64,000 bases of DNA from Siderastrea siderea (GCA_964030785.1 OZ034970.1:22390634-22454633), one strand, 5' to 3'. Shown: positions 1 through 12,049, numbered from the stretch's first letter. The notes: generated from the letters alone by a model not told the origin. Numbers and translations: made by a program.

Positions 1-130
1 TGTTTTCCGAGTCTTTTTGTTTCAGCAATTTTTCAATTTCTTGCTCGGTTGAAGAAGCGAATAGACGAGCCATGAATTTACTTGGCTTTCAGATGCCTCC
101 CACATTGCTCTTAGAAATCATGCATTGCGC

Positions 131-192
131 GCGCAACCTACAGATTATTCACTAATCCGCTGGCAGATTAGTCAATAATCCGTAGGTTGCGC
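131..192. repeat. 62-bp near-perfect palindrome
   Basis: GCGCAACCTACAGATTATT... is mirrored by ...AATAATCCGTAGGTTGCGC, with 27-bp arms and an 8-bp spacer. It is probably a small MITE or a repeat terminus. Confidence 0.6.
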
Positions 193-284
193 TGATTCCC
201 AGAATTAACTGTAGGCTCTTAGCCAATGAAAAGACAGATAGTGACTACAATGTATAATAATACCATATTAGCTGCGGGAGTTGA

Positions 285-720
285 ACCAAACAAGTTTGTA
301 ATCCGTTCGCGCAACGGCGGCATCATGTGTCGACACGTGCCTGTTTGATCGAACTGAAGACAGAATTTGAACTTGAACTTGAACAGGCAATTTCTATGCA
401 GCTCAGAGACAAGATCACTGTCATGAGGAACGTCAGAATTTACAACCTTAGTTTGTTAAACCCGAAGCACAAAACGCAGTTGTTCTCAGTTTAGAGGATG
501 CGGACGGAATGGTAAAAACAACACTCAAACAACTGGGAAAGCGATTCAACTCCTTTTACACGGCATCCGATTTGTATCTAAACATTTAGAGCTTTTGGAA
601 CACATAGCTACATCGAGTGCAGGTAAACCAGTCTCGATATTGCGTGGAAAAGCCATAAAAATGGAAAATTGGGGTAGGTCAGATTTTCTTTCGTTTAAAA
701 GAAAAATATAGCGGTAATCT
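285..720 (+). repeat. Interspersed coding-like repeat, copy 1
   Basis: It matches the reverse complement of about 12050-12460. The plus frame reads ELKTEFELELEQAISMQLRDK and continues similar to the better frame at 12333-12120 (minus), but has a stop (TAG) after LFSV and later indels. The protein (MQLRSKI..., then DGMVKTTFKQLEKRF) is not one I recognise; it could be a transposon ORF exon or a retrocopy. Confidence 0.5.
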
Positions 721-1553
721 TTGGTAAATTTGCTTCAGATTCATCAAAACAGAAGTCATATGCACCGTGGTTTAGTGCATATGCACAGCCTTTATAAATC
801 GCGATCGGGCACCATATGGCCTATTAATGTAGTGTTATGACTTCTGCTGCTCATCGACTTTCTATTCCTAAGTTCGTTGTTTTTGCTTTTCAGCTCATGG
901 AGATAGAGCTTTCCCAAGTACAATCGTAACAGCTTTGTCCCTTTGATCAAGATACAAAGAACACAGCTAATTAATTGGCGACACAGCTAAATTTGGCCGG
1001 TAAATATTAATCGAGAGAGAGACAGAGAACTCTCAAACTGTGATACTGTTTGGACATTTGGACGTTCTTAGAGCCCTTTAAAATCTTTGGGTGTGCTAGC
1101 TTTGGGGCAATAAATTAGGTTTTTGGACTCAGTTTGATTGCAGATTCCTAAAAGCCGCTAAAAGGAGTGATGATTCAGTTCTCAAAGGATATGCGAGTTT
1201 CTAATTAATAAATAGGTGATAGGATGTACGCTTGCTGTTATCTGCAAGACATGTAACTTTCTTTATCACGGATGTCGTAAGTGTCTAAAGTTATTCTTAG
1301 ACTGTTGCAGTTTTCTTTCATCACGTAGAAGCTACGGCTTCTTACGTATACATGGTTGTCGTTGAAATAGAAAGTTTAATTAAAACATTGCACCTCCATT
1401 GTCTTATGGCGTTGTTAGCATCCAATAGATAGCTCTCCAGCAGTTAATTGCGCTGCTTAGCAATTCTGACAGAGGTTGTTGTTTGACCTTCCTTTTTTGG
1501 TTTTGTCTAGACCAATCACATTGCTAGAAATCATATAGATAAAACTGTCTATG
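661..1553. other. No gene recognised
   Basis: AT-rich sequence with no convincing exon, motif or repeat pair apart from the tail of the repeat ending near 720. Confidence 0.5.
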
Positions 1554-2109
1554 AAATATACTCCCCCCAAGGTAACAAATGTTGAAGGCAAAATCTAACC
1601 TAAAATAATTTATTTTCTCATAATAAGTCACAATGAAAACATCTTCAAAGGAAGATTTATATTATTTTTTGCTGGTAGCTTTGTGTTTTCAGAGGAATTT
1701 TAAGCTGAATCGCTCTGACGAGGGGCTAAATCCAGATTTTGTATTTCACGTCCCCACCGACGCAGCACCACAGTTTCTTCAGCAACTAACCCCCTTGTTT
1801 GTTTGCTAATACGATGCAACAGACCAGCCTGGAAGAACCGAGCCTCAGACCTCTTTACCGTCCGATGGAAAGTCGAAAACGCTAACGAATACATCATCAC
1901 CACGCCTTAAAAAAAGGTTAAATGTGCCTGCCCGCTTGCAATGCTTACCTTTTTGCGGTAGTGACAAACGTTTCGTCTCTTTTTTTCGTTTTGGACTGGT
2001 CACGCTACCCAATAGCCAGGTTCTCGTGAGTTTTTTTTTTTTCGATCGATCTTTCTCTCACCTCTCACCCCTTCCCCCACCATCATCATTGGCTATGGCA
2101 AGATAGACC

Positions 2110-2280
2110 ATGATACTGGTGCTAAATTATTTGACAACTACTTTTGTTGCCATTGTTGTTTTCAACCCCTGTTTTTCCAACCCATCTCAAATCAATGGAA
2201 CATGCAGTAGAGGCCTGGATGAAAGTTTCGATTGCACCTGCCGTGTGGGATATTTGCCGCCCCTTTGTAGAAGTAAGTAA
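2110..2280 (+). CDS. Small secreted EGF-like peptide or first exon, antisense to the astacin paralogue
   Basis: From ATG at 2110 the frame encodes a hydrophobic start (MILVLNYL..., rich in Thr, Val and Ile), then one EGF-like module: NPCF, NGTC, DCTC, then GYLPPLC. The six-cysteine spacing fits EGF. Immediately after the last Cys codons is aagtaagt, a good splice donor (GT at 2273), so it may be the first exon of a longer gene; unspliced it stops at 2278-2280, giving 56 residues. The other copy at 50003 differs largely by synonymous changes, which suggests past selection on the protein. I found no downstream partner exon. Confidence 0.45.
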   Translation: MILVLNYLTTTFVAIVVFNPCFSNPSQINGTCSRGLDESFDCTCRVGYLPPLCRSK

Positions 2281-3241
2281 TGGCAGTACTATCCGTCTAA
2301 ACGCCTGAAACAGGCTAAGAATGAAATTAAAAGTGAGTAGGAAAAAAAAGATCCTCACTCTAAAGAGACCAGCTCTAATTGATATCAACTCCCGTTGGTG
2401 GTTTGAAGGCCAAACTCTGGGGAACTAAGATTCTCAGTTGCTTATATATTACAACAAATGGAACTGACCAAGTGTCATGGCTTAACGATATTTCTAGTGT
2501 TTTGAGCCACTTAAATCTTGTGGCTCTATTTAATACATTTGAGGTCTCCGCCCATGACCCTTTGTGTACCAAATAGCTTCATACCTCGTTGAGTCCAAAT
2601 TGACTGCATATTTTTGAGTTAAACGAAACTACAAAAGCAGCTAACCATAACCAAGGCCTTTTTAAAATACCTTATTCTTACAAATTTTCGCGCGTACTTA
2701 ACTTTGCCATTTTCTCGTTTTTGGAATTAATACTTGCGAAAAAAGAATGCGCGAAAAGTAAACACGTGAAATTTAGTACCGTATTATAAAAGAAAACAAT
2801 ACATGAATTTTAGGTGATGTGGGTCACGGGCTTGTTGGTAATGGTTCTTAGTTAAAACCGTTTCTTGTTTCGACTAGCACTCTTCCTCCGACCTCTTCAG
2901 AGTGTCCAGCTAGTTTGTGAAAATTATCTTTCTGCGAATCAGGGTTTGGGAGACTAAAGCAATGGCAAAAGCGTGAAATTCAATTAAATACGCTTGTGTA
3001 AACTTTTTTCCTGGAATCGCGAAAATTAAGTACTCGCGAAATACAGCTCCCAAATTTTCGCAAAATTAAGTAAGAGCCAACATTAGTAGGAATAAGGTAC
3101 TGAACTTTAAGAACCTATATTCCAACAACAATTAAAAGAGCTCTCCTTAAATATTTCCAGGATAAGTAAGCAGTTATATTCTGTTCTTATTTTGTGATAA
3201 ATACAAACCATATCTTGATTGCACAGTTAATCAGAACATAC

Positions 3242-3341
3242 CCGTGTGTGGCTCCACGATTTCGTGCACGGCGTTTTCCAGCCTTGCCGAGCAAAAAGTC
3301 AGGAGGACGACCAAGAGAATCACAGAGTTCCTTAAATGCAT
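3242..3341 (-). CDS. Exon 1 (signal peptide) of a second astacin paralogue, gene continues left of window
   Basis: A 100-bp exon matches the first exon of the full astacin gene in length, phase and splice donor context. It starts MHLRNSV, with a Leu/Val/Ile-rich core ending near a small-residue cleavage site. Differences from the other copy are scattered and leave the frame open. The donor reads ccacacacgg|gtatgt, with G replacing the A of the usual cag|gt. The remaining exons would lie at coordinates below 1, so this is probably the 5' end of a tandem paralogue, or else a stranded duplicate exon. Confidence 0.55.
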
Positions 3342-3490
3342 TTCAGCGGAGTTGTTTTTCTTGTTTGTAGCATAGTTATATTTCCAGCGATTTTACCTGC
3401 TCAACCTTAGAGTGGTCTGACATGCACAGTCGCTTCTCAATTCATTGGTTATTTACGTGTTTTATAAAACGCCTCCATAGCGGGTCACAT
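3342..3490 (-). promoter_or_regulatory. Putative promoter of the partial astacin paralogue
   Basis: The TATA-like GTTTTATAAAAC (about 3469-3480) and CCAAT on the minus strand sit at the same distance from the start codon as in the promoter near 51.7 kb, within a block that is otherwise diverged by point changes and small indels. Confidence 0.35.
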
Positions 3491-4413
3491 TGTTTGATAA
3501 TTGAATTAAGCTTTCAGACTAACCCATAATGGACCGTGCGACTGACGATGTTTTTGGCTTCGGTTATTTATATTGCTTTAACATGTTCTTAGACGCCAAA
3601 TAGGATACACTAGACAAGAACAATGTCACTTAGCTTCGCAGACAGTAATTTTGACTAACTACATATTTATTTTTTTATTGACGCCGATGGCGTCAATAAA
3701 GAGAAATCAAGAGAAATCAACGTCGCCAAAAAATCAGTCCAAATATTCAAACACGATCAACTGTAAAATTACGCTAATCAAATATGAAATTCATAATAAT
3801 AACCGTGGCTAAATAAATCACTGTTGACTCAACGAATACTCAGAAGAAAAAAAATAAATTAAAAAAAAAAAACGTTCTCAGCGTTTACAAGCCCGTTCTC
3901 CAGTATTAACAACTCATTAACAGACAATTTGGGCAAATCAAATAGGACATCCAAACCAGACCAAAATTCTCATTTACGAAACAATTTATTGAAGTGTAAT
4001 GCATCAGTCATTTCCAACAGTTCCCAATCCCTTCCCCCCTTCCCCCTCCCCCCCTCTTCCTGACCCCCGGGCATTCGGATTTTTTGCAAACAAACCAGCA
4101 ATTGCCCCACGGCGGGGACAAACGTTCTGTTCAAATGCACCGCGGTACAAGTAAAAGAAGTTTATTTCTTAGTTTCCGCGCTTATTTCATTCCAATCAAA
4201 GCTAAGTTAGGCCAAACTAAGCCTCAAAAATCTTATTTCTCTGTAGTTCTCCAAGACATCTTTCTCCAAAATTCTTCCCTTAGCAATTCGTTAGCAACGG
4301 CTCTAGGTCTCTAAGTCTGAATATTACACCAGTGAATGGTTTAATTCAACAAAAAAGATTGAAAACTAAACCCTGTCCGGCATCACAGAGCTTTATGGCT
4401 TATGTGAGCAACT

Positions 4414-5585
4414 ATGTCTCCCCTACAAAAGCAAAGTTTCATTTCCTACATAACATTGTTTTTGACTGTTTATCAAAAGTGAATTAAGTGAAGGACAATG
4501 GAGAAGTATTTCCAACTTTGAATTTACTTAGATGCTTATGAAAGAGAGGAAAATCTTTAACCTCTTTGGGTGTGTGGGTCTCAAGTTCCACAAATTGGGT
4601 CTAAGGACTGCATTAAACCCAGTCCCATTTTCTGGGCCAGTTTATGCTGGTCTTAATGGGGCCCTCTTTGTAAAAAGTAGCCTGGTCCAGGCCCCAAGAT
4701 GATGGGAAAACTGAAGTTTACAAAGATTTGGCAAAAATTTAAAGAAGCTATAATGTGAAAAGGCAATGCCAGTCCATGTTACTGAAATTGTTTGACTGGG
4801 ACATGAAAACAACAGAAATGAATAGCAAAATAAAATATAATTTTACAACAAGAACTGTAAGAAAATTACATTTGGACGACATCTTAGATTTGTTATATGA
4901 TTCGGTTGTCAAAAACGTACATTGCAAACGCAAAATAAGGATTAATAGTAGGCACGGCTATCCTCCTCAGTGTTGACTAAAACAGCTTTTATTGATGCCA
5001 GTCTATTTATAAACACTGTGGAGAGGCCGGAAGAAAGGCTTAAAATCCATAATAATTATTAACGTCTAATTTCTCAGTTTAATATAAATTGTTTTGTTAA
5101 TTACAAAAAGAAACATCACCTATGAGTAATCAGCTACGTAGTTCCTTAATACCACGAGAAAACTTCTTTTTTGATACGATACTTGCGCCTCATAAGCATC
5201 ATTTTTTAACAGATAAGTGTTACATCTATTTTTGGCTTCAATCTCATTATTGCTTCATGCAGTTTGTATTCTAGATTGAAGGATATCAAATTTGAGACTT
5301 CCCTTCTGTATTAAAATGACTATTTCGATATGTACTCTGCAGCACTATAGATTTCTTGAAATTATTCGTATGGAATTTCAGCTAAGAAAAAGTAGCATTC
5401 TTTGAAGACATTCCAGTTTTGTTTAATCCTAAAAAAATCTTTACTCAAAGATGCATTAAAATATTTTGAATATTCCGTCTTACTTATCTGCCATCCATTT
5501 CTTTTAACACCCTACCAATCCGTTTTCTCTAGTACAAAATAAATGTATTTATCATGGTTACGTAACCCATTGGGGGTTATGTTAC
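4414..5585. other. No gene recognised
   Basis: A 73-codon open frame at 4755-4976 has no recognisable motif, no start context and no splice partner. The rest is AT-rich. The left end borders the segmental duplication. Confidence 0.5.
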
Positions 5586-5729
5586 TAAATGCTTTCCAAA
5601 GTAACAACGTGTAGTTGGAAAGCGTTTTCATTACGGTTCGTAGCATTTTTCATCACGTTTGTGATAGCCTTTTGTTCTTAATTATATTTGACACTTAAGA
5701 TTGCGTACTACGTTTGACGGTATGCTTAA

Positions 5730-6132
5730 CAATTATCCTGCGAAATTATCTCCTGATACTTAGCCGACGAGGCCGTAGGCCGAGTTGGCTAAATCAGGGG
5801 ATATTCCGCAAATTCTCATCGACTACTGTTTTCAGAACGAGAAAAACTATGGTTTCTATGATGACAACGCTAAAAGCTAGCAACACATAATAAAAGCCAA
5901 ACAAAACTTCAAGAAAACGAAGTTTCGTGGAAAGTTTCCCCAGGGAGTTAAATTTCTGGAGAACCCTGCCAAAACTGCCTCGCTTTTCAAAATGGCCGCC
6001 TGAAGAAGATCTGCAGAGCACTTCCAAATATGGTCAGTTACGTATATCGCTGGATAGCTGTCATGTACGGATGACAGATATTGAGAGCTTCCTGACCATA
6101 TATGGGCATAGTGACAGCTTGTTGAATAATAA
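5730..6132. mobile_element. MITE inserted in the left repeat of the DIRS-like element
   Basis: It begins CAATTATCCTGCGAAA after TAA, contains the small palindrome CTTAGCCGACGAGGCCGTAGG..., and ends near GTTGAATAATAA. A longer relative is at 12858-13634. The A2 repeat at about 10381 shows the uninterrupted host sequence (gtatgctaataaatattt). Confidence 0.6.
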
Positions 6133-6471
6133 TAATAAATATTTGTACAAATATCGAGGTATTAGCATTTTTTGGCTATCTTGCCTTTCGGACAGTCACC
6201 GGGTGGTCACCAAACTGAAAGTCTATTTTATTCGTTTTTTTTCGGTTTTGAAGGATGGTTCCGTACCACAACTTACAGGTGCAAGTCTTTCTCAAGGTCC
6301 TGCAGTCACTGGTTCTTCTCATATCGCTGGCTCCGCAGCAGCTCAGGTTAGATCGCAGCCCCTGCACCGATGCTGGCGGAGTTGAAAAGTTTTCTCTCGA
6401 ATGAGCATTGTTCTTTTAAGGAGGAATTGAAAAGGTAGAACGACGAGTCCATCAACTCTGCAGTTAAGAAA

Positions 6472-6930
6472 ATGCGTTTAGAAAATTCGGCTCGCCACTC
6501 GTTTAAATCTAAGGGCAACGAGGAGCAATGCATTCATCAGGAGAAGGTTGCCACTTACTTCGATAATGTTATTCAAGCTCTTCATTCTGGCAAACTCCAC
6601 GAAGTCAGGAATACCTTGGAGGAAGGTAAGAATCTTGTTGTCATGCGTTTGAAGCATATAGTACTCGCCGATCTACATGGCTGGGATTTTGTTACCGAGT
6701 ACAAGCAGATTCCTATAGCTGAGGACGAGTCCGATGAGAAAAGGATTCGCAAGGTTCTTAAAGTCAAAGAGAGAAGAAAAGGGCGGAGAAAGCTTAAAAA
6801 GATAGAAAATTTAACTTCGAATTTAGGCGCCTCGCTCCTAGATTTACTAACGATCTTCCTGCTTCATTTTCTTCCATAAGCGGCTGTTTCCTCTGCGGTA
6901 AACCTGGCCCTTTCTGGAGAAGCTATTACC
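6472..6930 (+). pseudogene. DIRS-like gag remnant with degenerate zinc knuckle
   Basis: An open frame of 135 codons is rich in charged residues (EDESDEKRIRKVLKVKERRKGRRK), the pattern seen in DIRS gag proteins between the helical region and the knuckle. In a shifted frame at about 6880 comes GCFLCGKPGPFWRSY, a damaged CCHC knuckle in which the His is replaced. Packaging and RNA binding would be lost. Confidence 0.55.
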
Positions 6931-7269
6931 GTTCAAGGAACTCGCCCACCACGAACAGCAATTCCGACTACACTTGGCAACGCCAGTTGTTCCAGTTGCC
7001 CACGCAGCCAACCATTATGCCAACCACTCAAGGATCCAAGTGATTCCGGGTCCGGTGTTGCTGATTTCCATTTGACTCAGTACGACGATTCAAATGAAAC
7101 TGATGTTATAGAATTATTAAAGTTCAAGAACGCTGATGTGATCAAGCCTCCACTCCACTGTTCAAGGCCGTATTCCCGCTCGCAAGGCTTGGTCTGCCCT
7201 TGTAATTGGAATTCTGTTAAATTGTTACATGATTCCATTCGTTGCTCTTCCACCAACGTGCTACCTCAA

Positions 7270-8207
7270 AAACAACAGAAGTGCGTTAAATAATCCAGAA
7301 TTTGTTGTCAAGGCTATTAATGAGCTTTTACTGAATAGATGCGTGATAGAAGTATTCTCAAGACCTTATTGTTGTAACCCTCTTTCTGTTGTCGTGGGGC
7401 GTAAGCTTCGCTTAGTCTTAGATCTCAGTAGATCTGTTAACCCTTTCGTTAAGAAGTTTAAGTTTAAACATGAAGGTCTCCCACTTTAGCGGTTATGTTT
7501 AGAGAGAATTTTTGGTTTTTCACATTTGACATAGAATCTGGTTATCATAATCTGGATGTTAACTATAAGTTTTGGAAATTTCTGGGGTTTTCATGGTCTT
7601 TCGATGGAGTGGAAAGATATTTTGTTTTCAGAGTTTTGCCTTTCGGATTGTCTTCAGATTGTTATATATTTACCAAGATGATAAGCCCTTCGTTGCTCGT
7701 TGTAGATAGCTCGGTATTTTCGCCATTGTGAATCTTTGCAAAGATAGAATCTTTGCTTGCAGAACTTTATCAAATGCACAACCCGCAAGCACATTTGTTA
7801 GGTTTGATCTCCAGCATTCTGATTGGAAGTGGAATGAAAAGAAATCCAACTGGGAGCCTCGCCAGTTGGGGGAGTGGTTAGGTATTATCATAGATACAAT
7901 TCGAATGCTCTTTGTCATTCCTGAGAAAAAGATTGTGAAGTTAAAGTCAGTTTTGACTGGGCTTATTCATGAATTTCCTAACCTTAGCGTTAGGGACGTA
8001 GCACGTGTTTCCAGATTTGTAATTTCTCTTACTGTTGCATTAGGGCCTGTCGCCAGGCTATTTACTAGACAAATGTATTTTTTCATTCAGTTGAGGAAGT
8101 CATGGGATGACGTGCTTGTCGCACCAGAAGGGGTTTTACGAGAGCTGAAATTTTGGTTAACTCATGTAGAAGCCTTTAATGGCTATCCAATTAATAGACC
8201 TTTGTAG
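7270..8207 (+). pseudogene. DIRS-like reverse transcriptase remnant lacking the catalytic YxDD
   Basis: Pieces include LRLVLDLSRSVN, FDIESGYHNLDV and FVFRVLPFGLSS (fingers and palm), then WEPRQLGEWLGIIIDT and SVRDVARVSRFVISLTVALGPVARLF (connection). Between PFGLSS and KSNWEP the expected aspartate pair is missing, and a stop and a frame change occur around 7728, so a deletion removed the active site. Confidence 0.7.
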
Positions 8208-8810
8208 TCTAGCGCAGTTTTAACCTGCGATGCCAGCCAGTCTGGCTATGGTGCTCACTTAACTTTTGGTAGCGATCGGAAATTTTGTTCCGGAATGTGG
8301 AGCTTGTTTGAGCGTGCAAAGAGTTCTTCCTTTCGCGAGTTAATGGCTATTTTCGTAGCCTTAAAAAGCTTTCAGAGCTTTATCATGGGTAAGAAGGTTA
8401 AGATTTTTTCAGACAACCAGAATGTCGTTCGTATTGTACACAATGGGAGCATTGTCGCACGTTTGCAGCAGATTGCTGTAGATATTTTTAGTTTTTGTTT
8501 GACTAACAGTGTGTCTTTTCAGATTCAGTGGATTCCCAGAGCTGTGAACGAGTTGGCCGACTATTTAAGTCGTATTGTCGACCCTGACGATTGGATGTTA
8601 AGTCCTGATTTGTTCAAGTTGATTGCGAATCTGTGGGGTCCTTTCGATGTGGGCAGGATGGTGTGTAGTTATAATTCTCATTTGCCCCGAATTAACTCTA
8701 AGTTTTGGTGTCCTGGCACTGAGGCAGTTGAGTGCTTCACTCAGGACTGGGGAAAAGACTATAACAATTTTGTTTGTCCGCCTCCTCACCTACCACATGG
8801 AAACTTTTAA
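8208..8810 (+). pseudogene. DIRS-like RNase H domain remnant
   Basis: The frame reads TCDASQSGYG, then FRELMAIFVAL, KIFSDNQNVVRIV and NELADYLSRI, so the four acidic RNase H residues are all recognisable. It is followed by the DPDDWMLSPDLF segment usual after RNase H in DIRS elements. It is open from about 8220 to 8810 apart from its link to the broken RT, which makes it the best-preserved part of this element. Confidence 0.7.
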
Positions 8811-9196
8811 GGCTAAAGGCACTCTTGTTGTACCTGAGTCGAAATCTGCACCATTTTGGCCATTGTTATGTTCTTCCAATTGCCCGTTTTTGTCTACAGA
8901 ATTTTTTAAGGATTTTTGTTATATACCTAGATCACGGGACATGTTTCTTCCCGGCAGGGGCTCTTCTCTTGTATATACTAATAAGAAGTCCGTTTTTTCG
9001 GGCGTGCCTAAATTTCATGCTCTCGCATTTAGACAGGATTTTGCTAGCTAGTCGTGTTCGATTGGATCTGATGATTGCACTTATAGTCTTTTTTGTTTGT
9101 TCTTATAGACCTCTTTCAAGCTGGATTGTGGTCTGAGAGATTTAAGCCCATGTCTGACAAGTTTAAAAGAGTCTGGCCTACTCTCTTCCTACTTTT

Positions 9197-10120
9197 GTGC
9201 TTTGTTCTATAGCTACTTCTTCCAATGTTAAGTATAAAAGCGCATGGCTAAATTGGAAAAAATGGGAAAAAGACAACTTAGGCTATGATCAGTTTCCTGT
9301 TTCGCCTTTTTTGTTTTGTTTATACCTCAGGGAGAAAGTTGAGTCATGTAATTCACCTGCACCAATTGAATTTGCTGTTTATGCTGTTAGATGGGTCCAC
9401 AAAATTGCTGGGATTTCTTCCCCTTCAGAATGTAGGGGAAGAAATGTATGCAGAAGCGTCTAAGCGTTTATTGGAAAGCCGGTACAAGGAAAACAGTCTT
9501 TAGACCTAGGTGTGATTACCAAAGTTGCAGAAAAATTCAACACCCCACAGGCCTCTTTATTCAACCTGAGAACCTGTTTTATATTTTTTATATCCTTGCT
9601 GGTCTCATGCGTTGTGATGAAATTATTCATGAAAACAGAAGTCACGTTTCTATATTTCCAGACCAATGTCAATTTTTTTGTCCCAAGCGCAAGAATGATC
9701 AACGTTCTCAAGGTCATTACTTTTATTTTGCAGGGTCTGATAAAATTACTTGTCCTGTTTCTATCACCGAAAAATTGCTATCTAATTTGCCTGATAAGCC
9801 AGGTCAGCCATTAGTTTGTAGACTTTCGTCTAAAGGCAATGCACTTTAACATTCTATTAGCTATTCTAGAGTTACAGAAATTTTTAAGGAGGCTATTAGT
9901 ATTTCTGTCAAGGATTGCAACAGATTTGACACCCATAGTCTCAAAGGGGGGGGGGGGGGTGCTACTTACTGGCATTTCTGGTAAGCTTCTGGATAGGCAT
10001 GCTGTTTGAAAATCAGACAAATCTAAGCATAGTTATTTAAGCGTTAGTGTTGATGATAAGTTGAAAGTGCCAGAGCTATCAATTTATAACATTTCTGCCT
10101 CGCAACAGAAGAACCTGTTT
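9197..10120 (+). pseudogene. DIRS-like tyrosine recombinase remnant
   Basis: The N-terminal core-binding part (YKSAWLNWKKWEK, FAVYAVRWVHKIAGI) is followed, after frame changes, by the catalytic part: LAGLMRCDEI with the first Arg, KNDQRSQGHYFYFAGSDK, RFDTHSLKGGG where HxxR has become HSLK, then a stop. A run of G (about 9946-9959) sits exactly at that motif and shifts the frame. DIRS elements use this enzyme to insert a circular DNA copy. Confidence 0.65.
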
Positions 10121-10465
10121 TGCTCCACGTTCGTTTCTCGTCTTTGTTTTTTATCTCGCGCTGGTCCATGCTAGCTGTCCATCAGGCACCCCGGTGTTAT
10201 TACTAGCATTTTTTGTGCGAAGGGTAGTTAATAAACGAATAAATGCTTTCCAACGTAACAGCGTGTAGTTGGAAAGCGTTTTCATTACGGTTCGTAACAT
10301 TTTTCATCACGTTTGTGATAGCCTTTTGTTCTTAATTATTTTGACACTTAAGATTACGTAATTACGTTTGACGGTATGCTAATAAATATTTGTATAAATA
10401 TCGAGGTATTAGCATTTTTTGGCTATCTCGCCTTTTGGACAGTAGCCGGGTGGTATTACTAAACT

Positions 10466-12049
10466 TAAAATTATGAATTTAGTGTAAAGCTCTAACCCTC
10501 GGAGCTCTCTACGCTGCATTCGATCGAGGAGTACGTTCCCGGGCTTTTTTGTCCCAATAGGGTTTTTATTCCGGGTCTTTCGTACCGGGCGGCGTATCAA
10601 AGCATTGTATTTTCCTTTTATAGGTTTTTTCCTAGCTTTAATTTTTTTCGATATGCTTTTTATTCATGTAACTGCACTTGCACTGTCTTTAATTTCATTT
10701 TCTATAGTACTGTACGTGTATCCGTGTTGATCTTAAGTATTAAACGTATTTCGTTATATTTATTATTTGTTTAAGATCATTGTAATTGTTCGGTTTTTTC
10801 TTCGTTTTACCTTGTGCATCAACTGCGGTGTTATCCCGCTTATGTTATCTCAGTTAATTGTAAATACTTGCACTCTTAATAATCGTGTTTAATAAAGCGC
10901 TAGTCTATGCTGTCCATCAGGCACCCAGCACGAGTCACACTCCATAATTGCCGTTGTGTTATTACTCGCGCTTTTTGTGCGGTGTGCGAAGGGTAGTAAT
11001 GAAAATTGGTTCATTAGCGGGAGCGTTGGTATATATAGTGCGTTGCCTTCATTTATATCCATTCGAGTCATACGTCCGTCCCTTCGCCGTCAAATTAAAT
11101 ACCCAGTGACTAAGGGTTATAAATTGTGGTTTTTTTTAATTGTAAGTACAAAATATTACAAGTATTAGTATATTTATACTATTGTTATACAAGCTTGTAT
11201 TGAGATTGTTATTTGCTTGATATTTTCTTTGTATTGTGCTTGCATGTCAACTTTATTACCATACCGGTTGATTGTAATACATAATAAAGAGGGTCGTAAT
11301 ACGGCTCGTGTTGACACACCCCAATAGTGGTTGCTTATTACATGATAAATGTTTTATATTCGGTTGAGCGGGGAGCGAATTAGAATGTAAAAGTCAAGGT
11401 TGATAACTGCCATAGTTAGTTGTCCTGATACATCCCCAAAAGCCCCTTTTGGGAATATTCAATAAGGTTTACATTACATAAAAAATGAGTAAATTCACGC
11501 TAAATATAATTATTAAAAACTGGACTAGGTATATTGGATTTCTAGCATTCTGATTGGCTGAACAGAGCTAGGCTATCAGCTCATATACCTGCTGTGACCA
11601 AATATGGTCAATGAACACTCAACAACAAAGTGAGTTGAAAGTTTTTTCCTCGCGAGAAACCCGGCGAGAAAAATGGACGAGAAAAATCACTTGGCAGCGA
11701 ATTTAAAGACAGCGTCACCAACAAGCATCACCAACAGCGTCGTCTAACACAAGTCAAAATTGTTTGAAGCAACTGTGCAGAAACAGAAATTTAAGCATTA
11801 AGCGTTGTGTTGACAATTCATTTCTTTCATCGATCGTCCCGTCGATTTTTGAAATTGAACAAACGGTAGGTTTTATCAGGAAGGCTTTCCACTTCAAAAT
11901 ATCAAGACAAGACATAAAATAAAACACAGTGAAATGAGGCAGGAGCATTTAATAAAAACTATCACACGTTCCTGGCGAGTCGATGCGAAAATCATGAAGC
12001 AGTCTAAATAAGTACTAAAAAAATATAGCTGCAAAGTACCAAGAAGGAA
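10466..12049. other. Retroelement tail and unannotated AT-rich sequence
   Basis: Up to about 11000 this is probably the 3' end of the DIRS-like element, with the second B repeat near 10900. From 11010 to 12049 I see only short open frames and no recognisable motif. Confidence 0.4.

Larger units (their letters stand above)
1554..4413. repeat. Segmental duplication, copy 1 (without insertions)
   Basis: This block aligns in the same orientation with 43896-55352. It contains the antisense EGF-like exon, the astacin exon 1, its promoter and further upstream sequence. It lacks the large insertions seen in the other copy and so serves as the empty-site reference for dating and delimiting them. Its right end is near 4413 (cttatgtgagcaac). 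Confidence 0.8.
5586..11010 (+). mobile_element. Decayed DIRS/Ngaro-like tyrosine-recombinase retroelement
   Basis: Coding remains run in the order gag, reverse transcriptase, RNase H, tyrosine recombinase, all on the plus strand and broken by frameshifts and stops. There is no integrase. A repeat A1 (5586-5728 plus 6133-6222) recurs as A2 (about 10238-10465), and a B repeat (about 10165-10237, with gctgtccatcaggcacc) recurs at about 10900-11000. Split direct repeats of this kind are typical of the PAT/Ngaro side of the DIRS order. A1 is itself interrupted by a MITE. The element is dead. Confidence 0.75.

Noticed and set aside
4755..4976. 73-codon frame as a small gene
   Set aside because: AT-rich, no start context, no homologous motif and an equally long frame on the opposite strand.
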